From Vibrio nigripulchritudo ATCC 27043 (lineage in GTDB: Bacteria > Pseudomonadota > Gammaproteobacteria > Enterobacterales > Vibrionaceae): a stretch of DNA of 64,000 nucleotides. The stretch covers positions 62,001 to 126,000 of the forward strand of contig NZ_AFWJ01000267.1 of NCBI RefSeq assembly GCF_000222685.1, in the 5' to 3' direction. The notes under the pieces were generated by a model that searched no databases, was not told the origin of the DNA, and saw only the letters and a program-made list of their open reading frames with translations. How positions within the stretch are numbered: position 1 is the first letter of the stretch; each line of letters opens with the position of its first letter. The position numbers and the translations under genes were made by a program. Positions 1 to 7,602 of the stretch are shown piece after piece.

Positions 1-828
1 ATTGGCACCGCCACCACTGAGCCAGATTCCGTCTACGTTTTGCTGAGGATTAACGGAGTTATAAAGGCTAATGTGGCGCTGAAGCTTTTCGCCTAACTCT
101 CTGACAAACCCTTGTGTAAGAGAGTCGCTGCTTAAAGAGATGGATTCAGAAACTTCTTGTGACTGAGCCACATTCTGGGTACCGAAAGGCACTTCTTTAT
201 AGAAAGGGGTTCTTCCCGCGGCAACCGTGCATAAAGACGTTTGATTCAATCCAATATCCACCAGCATCCATTGTCGGCGTTCCGGATGAACCTGGCTGGC
301 AAGACGCCAGACTTTTAGCAGGCTGTTAGCGTGTACATCAACCGTCAACGGTTTTAACCCAGCCTTCGTTAATGCCGCAACTCGCGAATCGACCACTTCT
401 TTACGAGTAGCATAAACCTGAAAGGTAGATGTGGTGCTGCGCGTGGTGACTTTTTGGTCCACTTCGAAGAAGTCTAAACTCAGCTCTTCCAGTGGAATGG
501 GAGACTGCTGACCAAAAGCCTGATGAACGGCAAACTCTTGTTCTCTGCCATCCATATCCTGTTCAATTTGCAGAACTTTGCTGATAACAGCCTTGTCTGG
601 TACGGAAACTGCGACTTGTTGACTAAAAAGAGGCAAGCCCTTTTTAAGTTCTTTGAGTTTCTTTACAATCTTCTGATAATCGAGCGTATGGTTTTCAGAG
701 AAAATATCTTCGGGTACAGTAAGCTCATTATAACCAACAAGTTGCATTAGCTCGCCAATGGGTTTCATGGCGACAGCTTTGATACTGTGATGACCGAAAT
801 CGATGCCAACTACTAAAGATCTACCCAT
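1..828 (-). CDS. pilM: Type IV pilus assembly protein PilM (partial, C-terminus beyond left edge)
   Basis: An open frame of 276 codons runs from an ATG at 828 to the first base without a stop, so the C-terminal part is missing. The protein starts MGRSLVVGIDFGHHSIKAVA, an actin-like ATPase phosphate-1 motif, and reaches a glycine-rich WLSGGGAN segment at the edge, as in the FtsA-like fold of PilM. PilM is the cytoplasmic component that binds the N-terminus of PilN and links the inner-membrane alignment complex to the pilus motor. An AGGAG Shine-Dalgarno lies about 11 nt upstream. The gene is divergent from mrcA, the usual pilMNOPQ/mrcA arrangement in gammaproteobacteria, so pilNOPQ should follow outside the window. 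Function is assigned by recognition of the family and this context. Confidence 0.9.
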   Translation of the reverse strand, partial: MGRSLVVGIDFGHHSIKAVAMKPIGELMQLVGYNELTVPEDIFSENHTLDYQKIVKKLKELKKGLPLFSQQVAVSVPDKAVISKVLQIEQDMDGREQEFAVHQAFGQQSPIPLEELSLDFFEVDQKVTTRSTTSTFQVYATRKEVVDSRVAALTKAGLKPLTVDVHANSLLKVWRLASQVHPERRQWMLVDIGLNQTSLCTVAAGRTPFYKEVPFGTQNVAQSQEVSESISLSSDSLTQGFVRELGEKLQRHISLYNSVNPQQNVDGIWLSGGGAN

Positions 829-973
829 GGCGATTTGGCTCCTCAAAGAGTGTTACACTCGGCAAGTTGGAAAAAACGAGTTGATTAATACATATCCAAA
901 AAATAATCCTGACGTTTTATCGCAGTAGCAATAGATATGTAACTAGATAGCCAAACTAAACAGGGATTCTCCG

Positions 974-3472
974 GTGAAGTTCATAAAGCATTTGTTAATA
1001 TTTTCATTGGTTTGCACCATTTTGGGAGTGACCACAATTATTGGATTTTACTTTTACGTAAAGCCCGAACTCCCCGATGTGGCAACGTTGAAAGATGTAG
1101 AGCTGCAAACACCGATGCAAGTTTTCAGTGAAGATGGAAAGCTGATCTCACAATTTGGCGAAAAACGCCGTGTTCCTGTTGCTCATGATGACATTCCTCA
1201 AGAGCTCATTGATGCACTTATCGCGACCGAAGACAGCCGCTTTTATGATCACCCGGGTATTGACCCTATTGGTATTGTGCGTGCAGCCATTGTTGTAGCC
1301 ACCACTGGCTCAGCAAAACAAGGGGCGAGTACCATTACTCAGCAGTTGGCAAGAAACTTCTTTCTGACCAATGAAAAGAAGATCATGCGAAAAATCAAAG
1401 AGATTTTTATCGCAATCCACATTGAGCAGCTTCTGACAAAAGAAGAAATTCTCGAACTTTACATCAACAAAATCTTCCTTGGTTACCGCTCTTACGGCTT
1501 CGGAGCGGCGGCGCAGGTGTATTTTGGTAAAGAATTGAATGAACTCAGTTTGAGTGAACTGGCGACATTGGCCGGTATGCCTAAAGCACCATCCAGCATT
1601 AACCCTATCCGTTCACTGGAACGTGCGACCAAACGTCGTAACGTTGTGCTGATGCGTATGCTGGAAGAAAAGTACATCACCAGAGAACAGTATGATAACG
1701 CTCGTGCAGAAACGATTGTCGCCAAGTATCACGGTGCTGAAATCCAGCTTAGCGCGCCTTATGCAGCAGAAATTGCGCGTGCCTGGGCTCTGGAAAACTA
1801 CGGTGAAGATGCTTATACCTCTGGAATTCGTATCTACTTAACTGTTAATTCCAAGCTTCAGCAGGCGGCCAATGAGGCGGCGATCAATAACCTGCTTGGT
1901 TACGATGAGCGCCATGGCTATCGCGGCGCAGAAAAAGTGTTGTGGGAATCCGGTGAAGTGCCTTGGACCGAAGACAACATGCGCAAGCAGCTTAGAACGG
2001 TGCCTACTTACGGTAAGCTGATTCCGGCAATCGTGACTGAAGTGGGTGAAAAGTCGGCAAAGGTATACATCAAAAATCAGAACTACGCTTCTTTGGACTG
2101 GGATGCCATGAAATGGGCGCGCTCATTCAGAAGCGACAACCGTCAGGGCGCGGCACCAAAGAAAGCTTCAGACATTATGACTGCTGGCGAGCAAATCTGG
2201 GTACGTAAAATCTCTCTTCCTGCTACGGATGAGCAGCTAGAGCAACAGTCGACATGGAAGCTGGCTCAGGTGCCAGACGCAAACACAGCATTTGTTGCCA
2301 TGAGCCCGAATGACGGTGCAGTCCTCTCGCTGGTGGGTGGATTTAACTTTGTCCATAGCAAATTTAACCGCGCAACTCAGTCCGTGCGTCAGGTCGGCTC
2401 CAGTATTAAGCCTTTCATCTATTCTGCTGCTATCGATCAGGGTCTGACGCTGGCGAGTCTGGTCAATGATGCGCCAATCAATCAGTGGGATAAAAGCCAG
2501 GGCACGGCGTGGCGACCAAAGAACTCTCCGCCTACATACACCGGTCCGACTCGTCTTCGAATTGGTTTAGCGCAGTCTAAAAACGTCATGGCCGTGCGCG
2601 TATTAAGAAGAGTGGGTCTCGATAACACCATTGATTACCTCACCCGTTTTGGGTTTGAAAAAGACCAGCTTCCGCGTTCTGAGACCATCGCACTGGGTGC
2701 GGGCAGTTTGACTCCCGTAAAAGTTGCTCAGGGCTTCTCGGTATTTGCAAACGGCGGTTACTTCGTTGACCCGTATTACATTGCTAAGGTTGAAGATGCG
2801 TTTGGTAACCCGATTTTTGAAGCCACTCCGAAGGTGGTCTGCCACTCCGATTGTCAGCAGGCAAAAACGGAGAATGAATTCAATGAGCAAGACGTTGATT
2901 CACCTTACGCACCTCAGGTTATTTCAGAGCAAACCGCTTTCCTAATGCGCGAAATGTTGTATAGCAACGTATGGGGTGGCGGTAACTGGCGTCAGGGTAC
3001 AGGCTGGAACGGCACAGGTTGGCGTGCACAAAAGCTGGGGCGTCGTGATATCGGGGGTAAAACTGGTACCACTAACGACTCTAAAGACACTTGGTATAAC
3101 GGTTATGCGCCGGGTATGGTTGCGGTTGCCTGGGTTGGGTTTGATAACCACCAGCGCGAACTGGGGCGCAGTGTCGCTAACCCGAACTTGGGTAAAGACC
3201 AGATCACTGGGGCTGAATCGGGAGCGAAAACCGCTCAACCTGCGTGGATTGAATTTATGAAAGTGGCACTGGAAGACATTCCAGTTGAAAGGAAGAAGCT
3301 GCCACCAAGTATTATTCGAACTCGGGTTGATCGTGAATCTGGCATGCTGACAAACAAATCGGACAGTTCAACCATGTTTGAATACTTCCGCCGGGGTACA
3401 GAGCCACGTGAATACGCGCACGACCCAATCAGCGAAGCCATTTACAGTGAAGATGGTGAAGAGCTGTTCTAA
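974..3472 (+). CDS. mrcA: Penicillin-binding protein 1A, bifunctional peptidoglycan synthase
   Basis: Class A PBP of 832 aa that polymerises lipid II (glycosyltransferase) and crosslinks the strands (transpeptidase) in the periplasm. The N-terminus has a short cytoplasmic stretch and one membrane anchor (about residues 7-28). The glycosyltransferase domain carries ATEDSRFYDHPG with catalytic Glu86 and QGASTITQQLARN. The transpeptidase domain has the active-site SSIK (Ser476-Lys479) and KTGTT (Lys696-Gly698). The GTG start at 974 matches the start used by E. coli mrcA, whose protein begins very similarly (VKFVKYFLI), and the length is normal. It is divergent from pilM and ends in a terminator shared with the convergent oxyR. 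The region between the SSIK and KTG motifs contains a Gly/Trp-rich stretch (GGGNWRQGTGWNGTGW, about residues 674-689). Confidence 0.96.
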   Translation: MKFIKHLLIFSLVCTILGVTTIIGFYFYVKPELPDVATLKDVELQTPMQVFSEDGKLISQFGEKRRVPVAHDDIPQELIDALIATEDSRFYDHPGIDPIGIVRAAIVVATTGSAKQGASTITQQLARNFFLTNEKKIMRKIKEIFIAIHIEQLLTKEEILELYINKIFLGYRSYGFGAAAQVYFGKELNELSLSELATLAGMPKAPSSINPIRSLERATKRRNVVLMRMLEEKYITREQYDNARAETIVAKYHGAEIQLSAPYAAEIARAWALENYGEDAYTSGIRIYLTVNSKLQQAANEAAINNLLGYDERHGYRGAEKVLWESGEVPWTEDNMRKQLRTVPTYGKLIPAIVTEVGEKSAKVYIKNQNYASLDWDAMKWARSFRSDNRQGAAPKKASDIMTAGEQIWVRKISLPATDEQLEQQSTWKLAQVPDANTAFVAMSPNDGAVLSLVGGFNFVHSKFNRATQSVRQVGSSIKPFIYSAAIDQGLTLASLVNDAPINQWDKSQGTAWRPKNSPPTYTGPTRLRIGLAQSKNVMAVRVLRRVGLDNTIDYLTRFGFEKDQLPRSETIALGAGSLTPVKVAQGFSVFANGGYFVDPYYIAKVEDAFGNPIFEATPKVVCHSDCQQAKTENEFNEQDVDSPYAPQVISEQTAFLMREMLYSNVWGGGNWRQGTGWNGTGWRAQKLGRRDIGGKTGTTNDSKDTWYNGYAPGMVAVAWVGFDNHQRELGRSVANPNLGKDQITGAESGAKTAQPAWIEFMKVALEDIPVERKKLPPSIIRTRVDRESGMLTNKSDSSTMFEYFRRGTEPREYAHDPISEAIYSEDGEELF

Positions 3473-3489
3473 TCCATTCCATTCGAATT

Positions 3490-3514
3490 AAAAAGGCGCT
3501 TACGCGCCTTTTTT
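3490..3514. terminator. Bidirectional terminator between mrcA and oxyR
   Basis: Inverted repeat AAAAAGGCGC-TTAC-GCGCCTTTTT with A and T runs on both sides. It lies between convergent genes, so it can serve both. Confidence 0.9.
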
Positions 3515-3527
3515 AATGTCTTTTCAT

Positions 3528-4409
3528 CTACACCAGCTCTGCAATACTGCCTGCCAGTTGCTCAAAGCGGTTGCGTAGCGGTGACCCGGGGCGATACACC
3601 AACACTATCTTTCGGCTGGGCTGCGGATTGCTAGCGCGCACATAGCAAACGCCATCGCGTTTCTTTTCAGAAGGCACTGACAACTCTGGCAACAAAGTGA
3701 TTCCTCCTCCTGCCGCTACCATGTTTCTTAGCGTTTCAAGGCTGGTCGCTTTAAATCTTTCATCGTCTCTGGCACCAGCAGCAAAACAGAATCCCAGCGC
3801 CTGATCTCTTAAGCAGTGTCCATCCCCCAGTGCAAGCACAGTTTTGCCGTTGAGTTCCAGCATATCGATTTCATCTCGCTCTGCCCATTCATGGTCACAA
3901 GGCACCGCAACACTCATCGGCTCATCGTATAAAGCGAGTTCTTTAAAAGGGGCGGTTTCGGCAACGGAAGCCAGTACCAAACAGTCTAATCGTCCCTCTT
4001 CAAGCTGGCGTACCAACTGATGAGTCTGGGCTTCATGCAGAAATAACTCTAAGTCCGGAAACTGTTCTTTGAGATTTGGGATGATTTTTGGCAGAAGGTA
4101 AGGCCCGACTGTTGGAATGAATCCAATGTGCAGCGGTCCGCTCATCTCTTTGCCTTGCAGGGTGGCCATATCCGTGAATACCTTTACCTCACCGAGTATC
4201 CTCTTTGCCTGCTCGACGAGCTGTAAGCCTGCTTCCGTAAACAGGACTCTTCGACTGCTGCGCTCTAAAAGAGCCGTGCCCAGTTCATCTTCCAGCTTTC
4301 GGATCTGGCCACTTAACGTAGGCTGACTCACAAAACACGCTTCCGCAGCTTTACGAAAATGTTTGTGTTCAGCCAAAGCGACCAGGTACTCGAAATCACG
4401 AATATTCAT
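3528..4409 (-). CDS. oxyR: Hydrogen-peroxide-sensing LysR regulator OxyR
   Basis: LysR-family regulator of 293 aa with an N-terminal winged helix (about 1-60, FRKAAEACFVSQPTLSGQIR) and a C-terminal sensor domain. The two redox cysteines lie in DGHCLRDQALGFCF at Cys199 and Cys208, the same numbers as the peroxide-sensing disulfide of E. coli OxyR, so this is OxyR rather than a generic LysR protein. It is transcribed divergently from the prx-grx hybrid gene, and a tetramer-type OxyR site at 4423-4459 begins 14 nt upstream of its start codon. That fits autorepression together with activation of the peroxidase. Sensor function is family knowledge; regulation of these two genes is inferred from the site. 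Confidence 0.96.
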   Translation of the reverse strand: MNIRDFEYLVALAEHKHFRKAAEACFVSQPTLSGQIRKLEDELGTALLERSSRRVLFTEAGLQLVEQAKRILGEVKVFTDMATLQGKEMSGPLHIGFIPTVGPYLLPKIIPNLKEQFPDLELFLHEAQTHQLVRQLEEGRLDCLVLASVAETAPFKELALYDEPMSVAVPCDHEWAERDEIDMLELNGKTVLALGDGHCLRDQALGFCFAAGARDDERFKATSLETLRNMVAAGGGITLLPELSVPSEKKRDGVCYVRASNPQPSRKIVLVYRPGSPLRNRFEQLAGSIAELV

Positions 4410-4422
4410 TTTTCCACCCTAA

Positions 4423-4459
4423 ATAGAAAATATCTATCAATACCATAACAATAAACGAT
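4423..4459. promoter_or_regulatory. OxyR binding site in the oxyR/prx intergenic region
   Basis: Four quarter-sites at 10-11 bp spacing: ATAG (4423-4426), CTAT (4434-4437), ATAA (4445-4448), CGAT (4456-4459), each pair separated by exactly 7 bp. The known consensus is ATAG-N7-CTAT-N7-ATAG-N7-CTAT, so only two of sixteen defined bases differ. The position next to oxyR and upstream of a peroxidase gene supports it. Confidence 0.85.
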
Positions 4460-4587
4460 TAGAACTATCAACACGATCGTTAAATAATGGACTCAACAAA
4501 ACGAAACAGGCTGAACGAACAAAGGCCAACTACGCTGATTAAAGTCGGCTCACAGTAAGAATTCAAAAATCCATAGAGGAAACCAAC

Positions 4588-5319
4588 ATGTTCGCACCAA
4601 AAGAAGGTCAAACTGTACCACAGGTCACTTTTCCAACTCGCAAAGGCGATGCTTGGGTAAATGTTACAACAGATGAGCTTTTCAAAGATAAAACGGTCAT
4701 CGTGTTTAGCCTGCCAGGTGCGTTTACACCGACTTGTTCATCCAGCCATTTACCTCGCTACAACGAACTGTTCCCTGTGTTCAGAGAACACGGTGTAGAC
4801 GAGATTTTGTGTCTGTCGGTAAACGACACTTTCGTTATGAACGCATGGAAAGAAGACCAGGAAGCAGAGCACATTTCTTTCATCCCAGATGGAAATGGTG
4901 AGTTTACTGACGGCATGGGCATGCTTGTAGACAAAAATGACCTTGGTTTCGGTAAGCGTTCGTGGCGCTACAGCATGCTGGTGAAAAACGGCGTTGTAGA
5001 AAAAATGTTCATCGAACCAAACGAGCCAGGCGACCCATTCAAAGTATCGGACGCCGATACCATGCTGAACTACATTGCACCGAACTACAAAACACAGGAA
5101 TCCATCACGGTATTCACTAAACCAGGTTGCCCTTTCTGTGCGAAGGCGAAACAAAATCTGATTGATAACGGTCTTCAGTATGAAGAAGTGATTCTGGGTA
5201 AAGACGCAACCACGGTTAGCCTGCGTGCCATTTCTGGACGTGCGACTGTTCCTCAAGTGTTTATCGGTGGTAAGCATATCGGTGGCAGTGAAGAACTAGA
5301 GAGCTTCCTACTTAAATAA
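4588..5319 (+). CDS. Hybrid peroxiredoxin-glutaredoxin (glutathione-dependent peroxidase)
   Basis: A 243-aa fusion. Residues 1 to about 165 are a Prx5-type peroxiredoxin with the peroxidatic cysteine in PGAFTPTC (Cys50). Residues about 170-243 are a glutaredoxin with CPFC (Cys181, Cys184) and the [14 protein letters not shown] glutathione-binding segment. The Haemophilus influenzae hybrid PGdx has the same architecture; in that family the glutaredoxin domain reduces the peroxiredoxin cysteine with glutathione, detoxifying H2O2 and alkyl hydroperoxides in the cytoplasm. The ATG start is preceded by GAGGAAACC. It sits beside divergent oxyR with an OxyR site about 130-165 bp upstream of its start, which argues for peroxide induction. 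A terminator follows. Confidence 0.95.
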   Translation: MFAPKEGQTVPQVTFPTRKGDAWVNVTTDELFKDKTVIVFSLPGAFTPTCSSSHLPRYNELFPVFREHGVDEILCLSVNDTFVMNAWKEDQEAEHISFIPDGNGEFTDGMGMLVDKNDLGFGKRSWRYSMLVKNGVVEKMFIEPNEPGDPFKVSDADTMLNYIAPNYKTQESITVFTKPGCPFCAKAKQNLIDNGLQYEEVILGKDATTVSLRAISGRATVPQVFIGGKHIGGSEELESFLLK

Positions 5320-5354
5320 GTACTCACTACGTGTTTAAGCAATTTACCTAGTTT

Positions 5355-5377
5355 AAGCCCGGATTTTCCGGGCTTTT
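5355..5377 (+). terminator. Terminator after the prx-grx gene
   Basis: AAGCCCGG-attttc-type loop-CCGGGCTT followed by TTTTATTT. It separates prx-grx from the flavoprotein gene, so the latter may rely on read-through or its own promoter. Confidence 0.85.
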
Positions 5378-5414
5378 ATTTCGATACCCGACCCAAACAA
5401 TACGAGAACCCATT

Positions 5415-6866
5415 ATGAAACAATTGAATGTTGATGTAGCAATCATTGGCGGCGGCACAGCGGGGCTTGGCGCTTATCGTACGGCGAAAGCACACACTAA
5501 CAGTGTCGTTATGATTGAAGGCGGTCTTTATGGCACAACCTGTGCTCGCGTAGGTTGTATGCCATCTAAATTGCTCATTGCTGCTGCAGAAAGTGTTCAT
5601 CAGATCGAAAAAGCCCCGGGCTTTGGTATTCACCCTCAAGGTGAGATTGTGATCAATGGTCGTGAAGTGATGGATCGGGTAAAGCGCGAACGCGATCGCT
5701 TTGTTGGGTTTGTACTTGAAGGGGTAGACGAAATCCCTGCCGAAGACAAAATTGCAGGCTACGCTAAGTTCTCCGATGACAACACTCTGATCGTCGATGA
5801 TCACACAGAAATTAAAGCTCAGCGTATTGTCATCGCAACCGGTTCTCGTCCAGCTTATCCACCAGTCTGGAATGAACTTGGCGATCGACTGATCGTTAAC
5901 GATGACGTATTTGACTGGGATGATCTGCCAGGCTCCGTTGCGGTTTTCGGACCGGGCGTCATTGGACTGGAACTGGGCCAGTCTCTGCATCGATTAGGTG
6001 TGGATGTGAAGCTATTTGGTCTGGGTGGACAAGTAGGGCCGTTGACCGATCCAGAAGTAATGGCGTATGCAAATAAGGCTTTCAGCGAAGAGTTCTATCT
6101 GGATGCCGATGTCAAAGTCGAAAGCATGAAACGCGTGGATGACCATGTCGAGATCCAGTTCATAAATCACGATGGGGATCTGGAAACGTTCAAAGCGGAT
6201 TACGTGCTTGCTGCAACGGGACGTCGCCCGAATGTCGATAAGTTGGATCTGCAAAATACTTCGGTTGAACTGGATGATCGCGGCGTACCTAAAGCGGATC
6301 ACTACACCCTACAAACTTCTGCAGAAAATATTTTCATTGCTGGCGACGCAAGCAATCAGATCCCACTGCTTCATGAAGCGGCGGATCAGGGTCGTATTGC
6401 AGGTGATAACGCAGGTCGATTCCCAGATATTCGTGCTGGTCTTCGTCGCTCCGCGATCTCTGCTGTGTTCTCTGACCCTCAAATTGCGATGGTAGGCGAA
6501 ACATACAGCCAGATTACCAAGCGCTTGGGCGATTGCGGATGTTTTGCGACGGGTGAAGTGTCGTTTGAAAATCAAGGTCGTTCCCGCGTTATGCTCCGCA
6601 ATAAGGGCGTTCTGCATGTGTACGGTGAGCAAGGTACTGGTCGCTTCCTAGGCGCTGAAATGATCGGTCCGAATGCTGAACATCTGGCACACCTGCTGGC
6701 TTGGGCACATCAAAACAAGATGACTATTTCTGACATGCTGGACATGCCTTTCTATCATCCGGTCATTGAAGAAGGGGTTCGTACCGCGCTACGTGACCTG
6801 AACGCCAAGTTGCATCTGGGTCCTGAGATGATTAAGCACTGTCTGGATTGCGGTCCAGGCTGTTAA
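5415..6866 (+). CDS. Dihydrolipoamide-dehydrogenase-like pyridine nucleotide-disulfide oxidoreductase
   Basis: A 483-aa flavoprotein of the Lpd/glutathione reductase family. It shows the FAD GxGxxG motif (IIGGGTAGLGAY, from residue 10), the redox disulfide GTTCARVGCMPSK (Cys43, Cys48), an NAD(P)-binding VFGPGVIGLELG, and the C-terminal catalytic His-Glu pair in YHPVIEEG. It is not next to pyruvate- or oxoglutarate-dehydrogenase genes; its neighbours are oxyR and the glutathione peroxidase, so a role in reducing a disulfide substrate during peroxide stress is plausible but inferred. The protein ends HCLDCGPGC, giving three cysteines (Cys476, Cys479, Cys483) in the last eight residues, beyond the usual end of the dimerisation domain. 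Substrate cannot be told from sequence. Confidence 0.85.
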   Translation: MKQLNVDVAIIGGGTAGLGAYRTAKAHTNSVVMIEGGLYGTTCARVGCMPSKLLIAAAESVHQIEKAPGFGIHPQGEIVINGREVMDRVKRERDRFVGFVLEGVDEIPAEDKIAGYAKFSDDNTLIVDDHTEIKAQRIVIATGSRPAYPPVWNELGDRLIVNDDVFDWDDLPGSVAVFGPGVIGLELGQSLHRLGVDVKLFGLGGQVGPLTDPEVMAYANKAFSEEFYLDADVKVESMKRVDDHVEIQFINHDGDLETFKADYVLAATGRRPNVDKLDLQNTSVELDDRGVPKADHYTLQTSAENIFIAGDASNQIPLLHEAADQGRIAGDNAGRFPDIRAGLRRSAISAVFSDPQIAMVGETYSQITKRLGDCGCFATGEVSFENQGRSRVMLRNKGVLHVYGEQGTGRFLGAEMIGPNAEHLAHLLAWAHQNKMTISDMLDMPFYHPVIEEGVRTALRDLNAKLHLGPEMIKHCLDCGPGC

Positions 6867-6904
6867 GACTCTATTTCCGATACTAGCGATTACAATAATA
6901 ACTA

Positions 6905-7170
6905 AGGGTCTGTTGACCTTTCGAGCTGATTTTTGCAGCGATTTGTGGATTCTTTATACAAGGCAACGCTTATTCGGTGTAGTCCCTCTACATCAATAAG
7001 CGGTAACACAGTAGAAAGGAGCCACAAATGCTGCCCGAAGGGTTCGTTTCTATGTGCTTTACTCTTTGTTGCAAGGTATTTGCTTAGAATGACTAAGCTA
7101 AAGACCTTGCGCCGCGATTAAAACACATAGAACTCGAACAAAATTTAACCGCGAAAGGTCAACAGACCCT
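6905..7170. mobile_element. MITE-like structured repeat element with 19-bp terminal inverted repeats
   Basis: A 266-bp non-coding element bounded by a perfect 19-bp inverted repeat starting AGGGTCTGTTGACCTTTCG (6905-6923 and 7152-7170). Inside are two long imperfect hairpins. One spans 6935-7034 (base GCAGC..ATTTGTGG/CCACAAAT..GCTGC, tip 6967-6982/6988-7002). The other spans 7042-7139 (base GTTCG/CGAAC, CTATGTG/CACATAG, GCAAGGT/ACCTTGC, tip GCTTAG-aatga-CTAAGC). Transcribed, the element would fold as a three-way junction. It lies between the stop codon of the Lpd-like gene and that gene's apparent terminator, so it is probably transcribed in the 3' untranslated region. I could not define a convincing target duplication. 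The class is inferred from structure; I cannot name the family. Confidence 0.7.
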
Positions 7171-7187
7171 ACTCTAAGTCCCCTTTT

Positions 7188-7221
7188 CCCCTGACTTTTT
7201 TCTCCAGAGTCAGGGGCTTTT
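7188..7221 (+). terminator. Terminator downstream of the Lpd-like gene and the repeat
   Basis: CCCCTGACT (7188-7196) pairs with AGTCAGGGG (7208-7216) across an 11-nt loop, followed by CTTTTC. It is now 320 bp past the stop codon because the 266-bp repeat lies in between. Confidence 0.75.
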
Positions 7222-7295
7222 CACATTAATTTCATCTAAATATCGACTTTCATCTCTTCGATATACCATACGATTAGCTATACTAATTACAGGAT

Positions 7296-7574
7296 TTGTT
7301 TAGTAAAAAATGGCAATTTATGGCTTGTCAGTCATGTCAGGAACACTGGTTCTGGAAAAAAATCGGTCGTTGCCAGCGATGCCTGGATCAGCTTGCCGTT
7401 CTATCGGTTATATGCTGGATTATCTGGTGGGTTGCATTCAGAGAATCCCCAAAAAGCATTGAGTCGCTCTCGTTGATCATGGCGGGATTCGCCTTTAACT
7501 TCTTGCTTGCATTGCATTTGTGGATGAGATTTGTGATCTTCCCTTGGCAGGAACGCAGTAAAAAACCGCGCTAA
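7296..7574 (+). CDS. Small membrane protein with CxxC pairs, DUF3624-like
   Basis: A protein of at most 92 aa. It begins with a zinc-ribbon-like CQSC-x11-CQRC (Cys11, 14, 26, 29) followed by two hydrophobic segments (about 31-48 and 57-82), WIIWWVAF being the end of the first. This matches my recollection of the short DUF3624 proteins of Vibrio; function is unknown. The start is uncertain: the frame opens with TTG at 7296, one base after an AGGA, while an in-frame ATG at 7320 gives an 84-aa protein beginning MACQSCQEHWFW, which looks like the family start but has no clear Shine-Dalgarno. A terminator overlaps its stop codon. It is convergent with phoA. Confidence 0.7.
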   Translation: MFSKKWQFMACQSCQEHWFWKKIGRCQRCLDQLAVLSVICWIIWWVAFRESPKSIESLSLIMAGFAFNFLLALHLWMRFVIFPWQERSKKPR

Positions 7575-7587
7575 ATAGCGCGGTTTT
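7562..7587. terminator. Bidirectional terminator between the DUF3624-like gene and phoA
   Basis: AAAACCGCGCTA-aa-TAGCGCGGTTTT, a near-perfect palindrome with A/T flanks, overlapping the stop codon of the small upstream gene and 15 nt beyond the phoA stop. Confidence 0.9.
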
Positions 7588-7602
7588 CATTTTGACTGAT
7601 TT

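Noticed and set aside
4750-5277. A 175-codon open frame on the minus strand inside the prx-grx gene
   Set aside because: It is fully antisense to a gene with catalytic motifs, and its protein has no family character. Such frames arise from the codon bias of the real gene.
5376-5990. A 204-codon minus-strand frame inside the Lpd-like gene
   Set aside because: Antisense shadow; no start context and no recognisable domain.
6933-7121. A 62-codon frame inside the structured repeat
   Set aside because: It follows the hairpin arms and has no ribosome binding site or protein family; the element looks non-coding.
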